21,240 nucleotides of DNA from an uncultured Lachnospiraceae bacterium. Lineage in GTDB: Bacteria; Bacillota; Clostridia; Lachnospirales; Lachnospiraceae. The notes beneath the pieces were generated by a model. The model did no database searches, was not told the origin of the DNA, and saw nothing but the letters and a program-made list of their open reading frames with translations. Position numbers and translations under genes: made by a program. Position 1 is the first letter of the stretch, and every line of letters begins with the position of its first letter. Location: positions 1 through 21,240 of the forward strand of contig CADCPP010000107.1 of NCBI GenBank assembly GCA_902803355.1, read 5' to 3'. This document shows positions 19,136 to 21,240 of this stretch, one piece after another.

Positions 19136-21240
19136 GTGAAACGAAAGATCACACAATTGGCCAAAGGGATCATTGATGTGAAGATCCCCGAGATCCGTCT
19201 GCAGACGGAAACCGTCACGGCGGCCGTGTCCTGCGGACAGCAGGGCAAGGGAGAACTTTCCCTGATCAGCAGCAACGGCGTTCCCTTCCGCGGCCTGATC
19301 TACGCAGATGATGACCGCATCGAGATCCCGGACAATGCTTTCGCGGGACTCTCCGTACAGATCCCCTTCCTGATCCATGCGGAAGAGCTCAGAGAGAACG
19401 AAGAACTAAACGGCAGCTTCGCGCTGGTGACCAACGCGGGCGATCTGCAGGTCCCGTATCAGATCAAGGTCAGCAGAGCCATCCTGAAGGAACATGAGCT
19501 TCCGGAAGATGCGGCTGCGCTCGGACAGCTTGCTGCGCAGGATCCCGATGCCGTCATGAAGCTGTTCCAGTCGGACGTTTTTCTGCAGATGCCGCTGCTG
19601 GAGGATGAAGTGCTGCGGGCGCTTTATACGAGCCTTAGGCGCTCGGCGGATCAGAAGCTTGCTTTGGAAGAATTCCTGACGGCCTGCGGCGCAAAGGAGC
19701 CCGTCGGACTTTATTTGAACGAAACGCCGCGCTCTTATCTGTTCCAGGACGGCATCCCCGGAGAGATCGCGCTGACAAAAAGCGGAGAGGGCTACTGCCT
19801 CATCAACGCCGTCAGTGAGTGCGGCTTTATCCGCATCCCGAAGGAGCATTGGAACAATCCGGATTTTACCGGCGATGTCTGCCGGATCCCTTTATATTTT
19901 CTTCGCCAGGCGATGCACGCCGGGAAAAACTGCGGCGCGGTGCGGATCAGCACGGGGCGGCGCAGCGTGAGCATCCCCGTAACCGTCATGGTGGGCGAAG
20001 AGGTCACGGAAGAGCAGAAACAGCGCGACCTGTACCGGCGCAGCAGCCTGCAGCTTTACCGCACCCTGCTGCAGATCTACGGAGATCCTTCCAGGGCACG
20101 TGCGCTCGGCGAGACGGCCTTCCATTATCTGGATGCGTGCGACGAGATCCGGCCGCCGGAACCCAGGGATAGGATCCTGCGGGCGGAGCTTTGCCGCCTC
20201 TACAACCGGCGGGAAGAAGAAAAAGCTCTGCTGGATGAGATCCGCGCAGAGGTGCAGCGCGCGAGAAACGAAGACCCGGTTGCCTATCTGTGGTTCTTAT
20301 ATCTGGAAGAGGAACGGGAGCACGGCGAACATCAGGCCGACGGCTTCCTTCGCCTGCTCTACCGGATGAAAGAGGCCAACATCCGCAGCGCGGCGATCTT
20401 CCCGCTGCTGAGGAGGGTGGACCCGGAATGGGCGGAACAGCCGGAACGCTCGCTGGAGCGCATGCGGGAATATTATCTCAAGGGAGAACTGACCCTGCTT
20501 CTGGCAGCGGATGCCATCCGCCTGTATAACGATGATCCTTCGTTAATGAAGAAGATGGGACCGTTTGAGCAGTATCTTCTGCGGCTCGGCGCACGGAACC
20601 GCTTCTGGACGGCGGAAATGGCGCAGCGCGGCGCGGAGCTGATGGCCGGGGAGGAAGTGGCGGATGCCCACAGCGCGCGGACGCTGGAGATGCTGTATGC
20701 GGACTTCCCGGAAAACGGCATCCTACAGGCACTGCTTACCGTGCTGATCCGCAGCGGACAGCCGGAAGGACGCTTCCACCACTGGTACGCCCTCGGCATC
20801 GAGCAGGATATCCGCCTGAGCGAACTTTACGAATTTTATCTCAGCACGATCCCTGAGGGCAGCAATGAAGAGATCCCTCAGATGGTGCTGCTCTACTATA
20901 CCTACAACAGCCCGAAGTGGATCTCTTCACGCCTGAATCTCTATCATTATATCCTGACCCACTCGACCCAGGAGAGCCGGCTGTACCGCCTCTATGAAAA
21001 GCAGATGCAGAATTTTGCGCTGGAACAGCTGCTGGACGGGGCGAAAAATGACCGGATCGGGGAGTTTTACGAAGCTATGTTCATCCCGGAGGTGGTGGAT
21101 GCCCGCACGGCGCCTCTGCTTACGGAATTCCTTTATACGCAGGAGCTACACTTTGACAACACGGCCATTCAGGAAGTCAAAGTGGTCTACGGCGAGCTGG
21201 AGGAAGAGTTTTCTTATCCCGTGACCGATGGGGAAGCCTA
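19136..21240 (+). CDS. DUF5717-type large protein of unknown function (3' end outside window)
   Basis: An open frame starts with GTG at 19136, 5 nt after AAAGGAG, and runs without a stop for 701 codons to the window edge. The N-terminus, MKRKITQLAKGIIDVKIPEI, and the ~110 residues after it look like a beta-rich domain (GELSLISSNGVPFRGLIYADDDRIEI). A second beta-rich part lies around 190-290. From ~300 on the chain becomes helical, with Leu/Tyr/Arg-rich helices resembling TPR-like repeats. No signal peptide, membrane segment or catalytic motif is visible. The pattern matches my memory of the DUF5717 family, proteins of well over 1000 residues common in Lachnospiraceae and with no known function, so a large part is probably missing here. 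It lies 84 nt after rarA and may share its transcript. Confidence 0.8.
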   Translation, partial: MKRKITQLAKGIIDVKIPEIRLQTETVTAAVSCGQQGKGELSLISSNGVPFRGLIYADDDRIEIPDNAFAGLSVQIPFLIHAEELRENEELNGSFALVTNAGDLQVPYQIKVSRAILKEHELPEDAAALGQLAAQDPDAVMKLFQSDVFLQMPLLEDEVLRALYTSLRRSADQKLALEEFLTACGAKEPVGLYLNETPRSYLFQDGIPGEIALTKSGEGYCLINAVSECGFIRIPKEHWNNPDFTGDVCRIPLYFLRQAMHAGKNCGAVRISTGRRSVSIPVTVMVGEEVTEEQKQRDLYRRSSLQLYRTLLQIYGDPSRARALGETAFHYLDACDEIRPPEPRDRILRAELCRLYNRREEEKALLDEIRAEVQRARNEDPVAYLWFLYLEEEREHGEHQADGFLRLLYRMKEANIRSAAIFPLLRRVDPEWAEQPERSLERMREYYLKGELTLLLAADAIRLYNDDPSLMKKMGPFEQYLLRLGARNRFWTAEMAQRGAELMAGEEVADAHSARTLEMLYADFPENGILQALLTVLIRSGQPEGRFHHWYALGIEQDIRLSELYEFYLSTIPEGSNEEIPQMVLLYYTYNSPKWISSRLNLYHYILTHSTQESRLYRLYEKQMQNFALEQLLDGAKNDRIGEFYEAMFIPEVVDARTAPLLTEFLYTQELHFDNTAIQEVKVVYGELEEEFSYPVTDGEA

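Noticed and set aside
1..21240. Mobile elements, prophage genes, CRISPR arrays, tRNA or rRNA genes
   Set aside because: No transposase, integrase, phage, Cas or repeat-spacer pattern was seen, and no gap is long enough (the largest is about 210 bp) to hide an rRNA gene. No tRNA-like cloverleaf was recognised in the gaps.

Overview
The window is a dense, GC-rich stretch of bacterial chromosome (composition judged by eye) with 17 protein genes, short gaps, strong AGGAGG-type ribosome sites and no mobile element, CRISPR array, tRNA or rRNA that I could find. Gene content points to an anaerobic or fermentative Firmicute of class Clostridia, most likely Lachnospiraceae. The reasons are secA next to prfB, formate-tetrahydrofolate ligase (fhs) with folD, the GlgC/GlgD ADP-glucose pair, a bleomycin-hydrolase-type PepC, a Trk potassium system, and a large DUF5717-type protein that I know from Lachnospiraceae. 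The exact species cannot be told from the sequence.

Layout. 1-1507 (+): the 3' end of secA and complete prfB (release factor 2, without the usual programmed frameshift). 1495-1848 (-): a small Xre-type repressor, convergent with prfB and divergent from fhs. 1979-5606 (+): fhs, folD and a DEDDh-type exonuclease, closely spaced as one unit. 5588-8499 (-): an SbcC/YhaN-like coiled-coil ATPase with a membrane hairpin and its SbcD/Mre11/YhaO-like nuclease partner, overlapping by 4 nt. 8678-14583 (+): glgC, glgD, an ArsR-type metal sensor, an M24 aminopeptidase P and pepC, with gaps of 12 nt or less, ending in a clear intrinsic terminator. 14682-17512 (-): trkA then trkH. 17726-21240 (+): rarA and the first 701 codons of a DUF5717-type gene that starts with GTG.

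How the genes work together. Fhs and FolD form the one-carbon branch that loads formate onto tetrahydrofolate and interconverts formyl-, methenyl- and methylene-THF. This FolD lacks two residues needed for the cyclohydrolase step, so a separate enzyme may be needed. The YhaN/YhaO-like pair resembles a Rad50/Mre11 DNA-processing machine, with a nuclease gene ending tail-to-tail against it. RarA adds a replication-fork maintenance ATPase. GlgC/GlgD make ADP-glucose for glycogen. The two peptidases downstream share their transcript, with a metal sensor in between. TrkA/TrkH take up potassium.

Most of the window is ordinary core genome. The items most worth a second look are the altered FolD active site, the membrane-anchored Rad50-like protein with no zinc hook, the dual-site metal sensor without a transporter, the symmetric elements between the Xre gene and fhs, and the uncharacterised DUF5717 protein.
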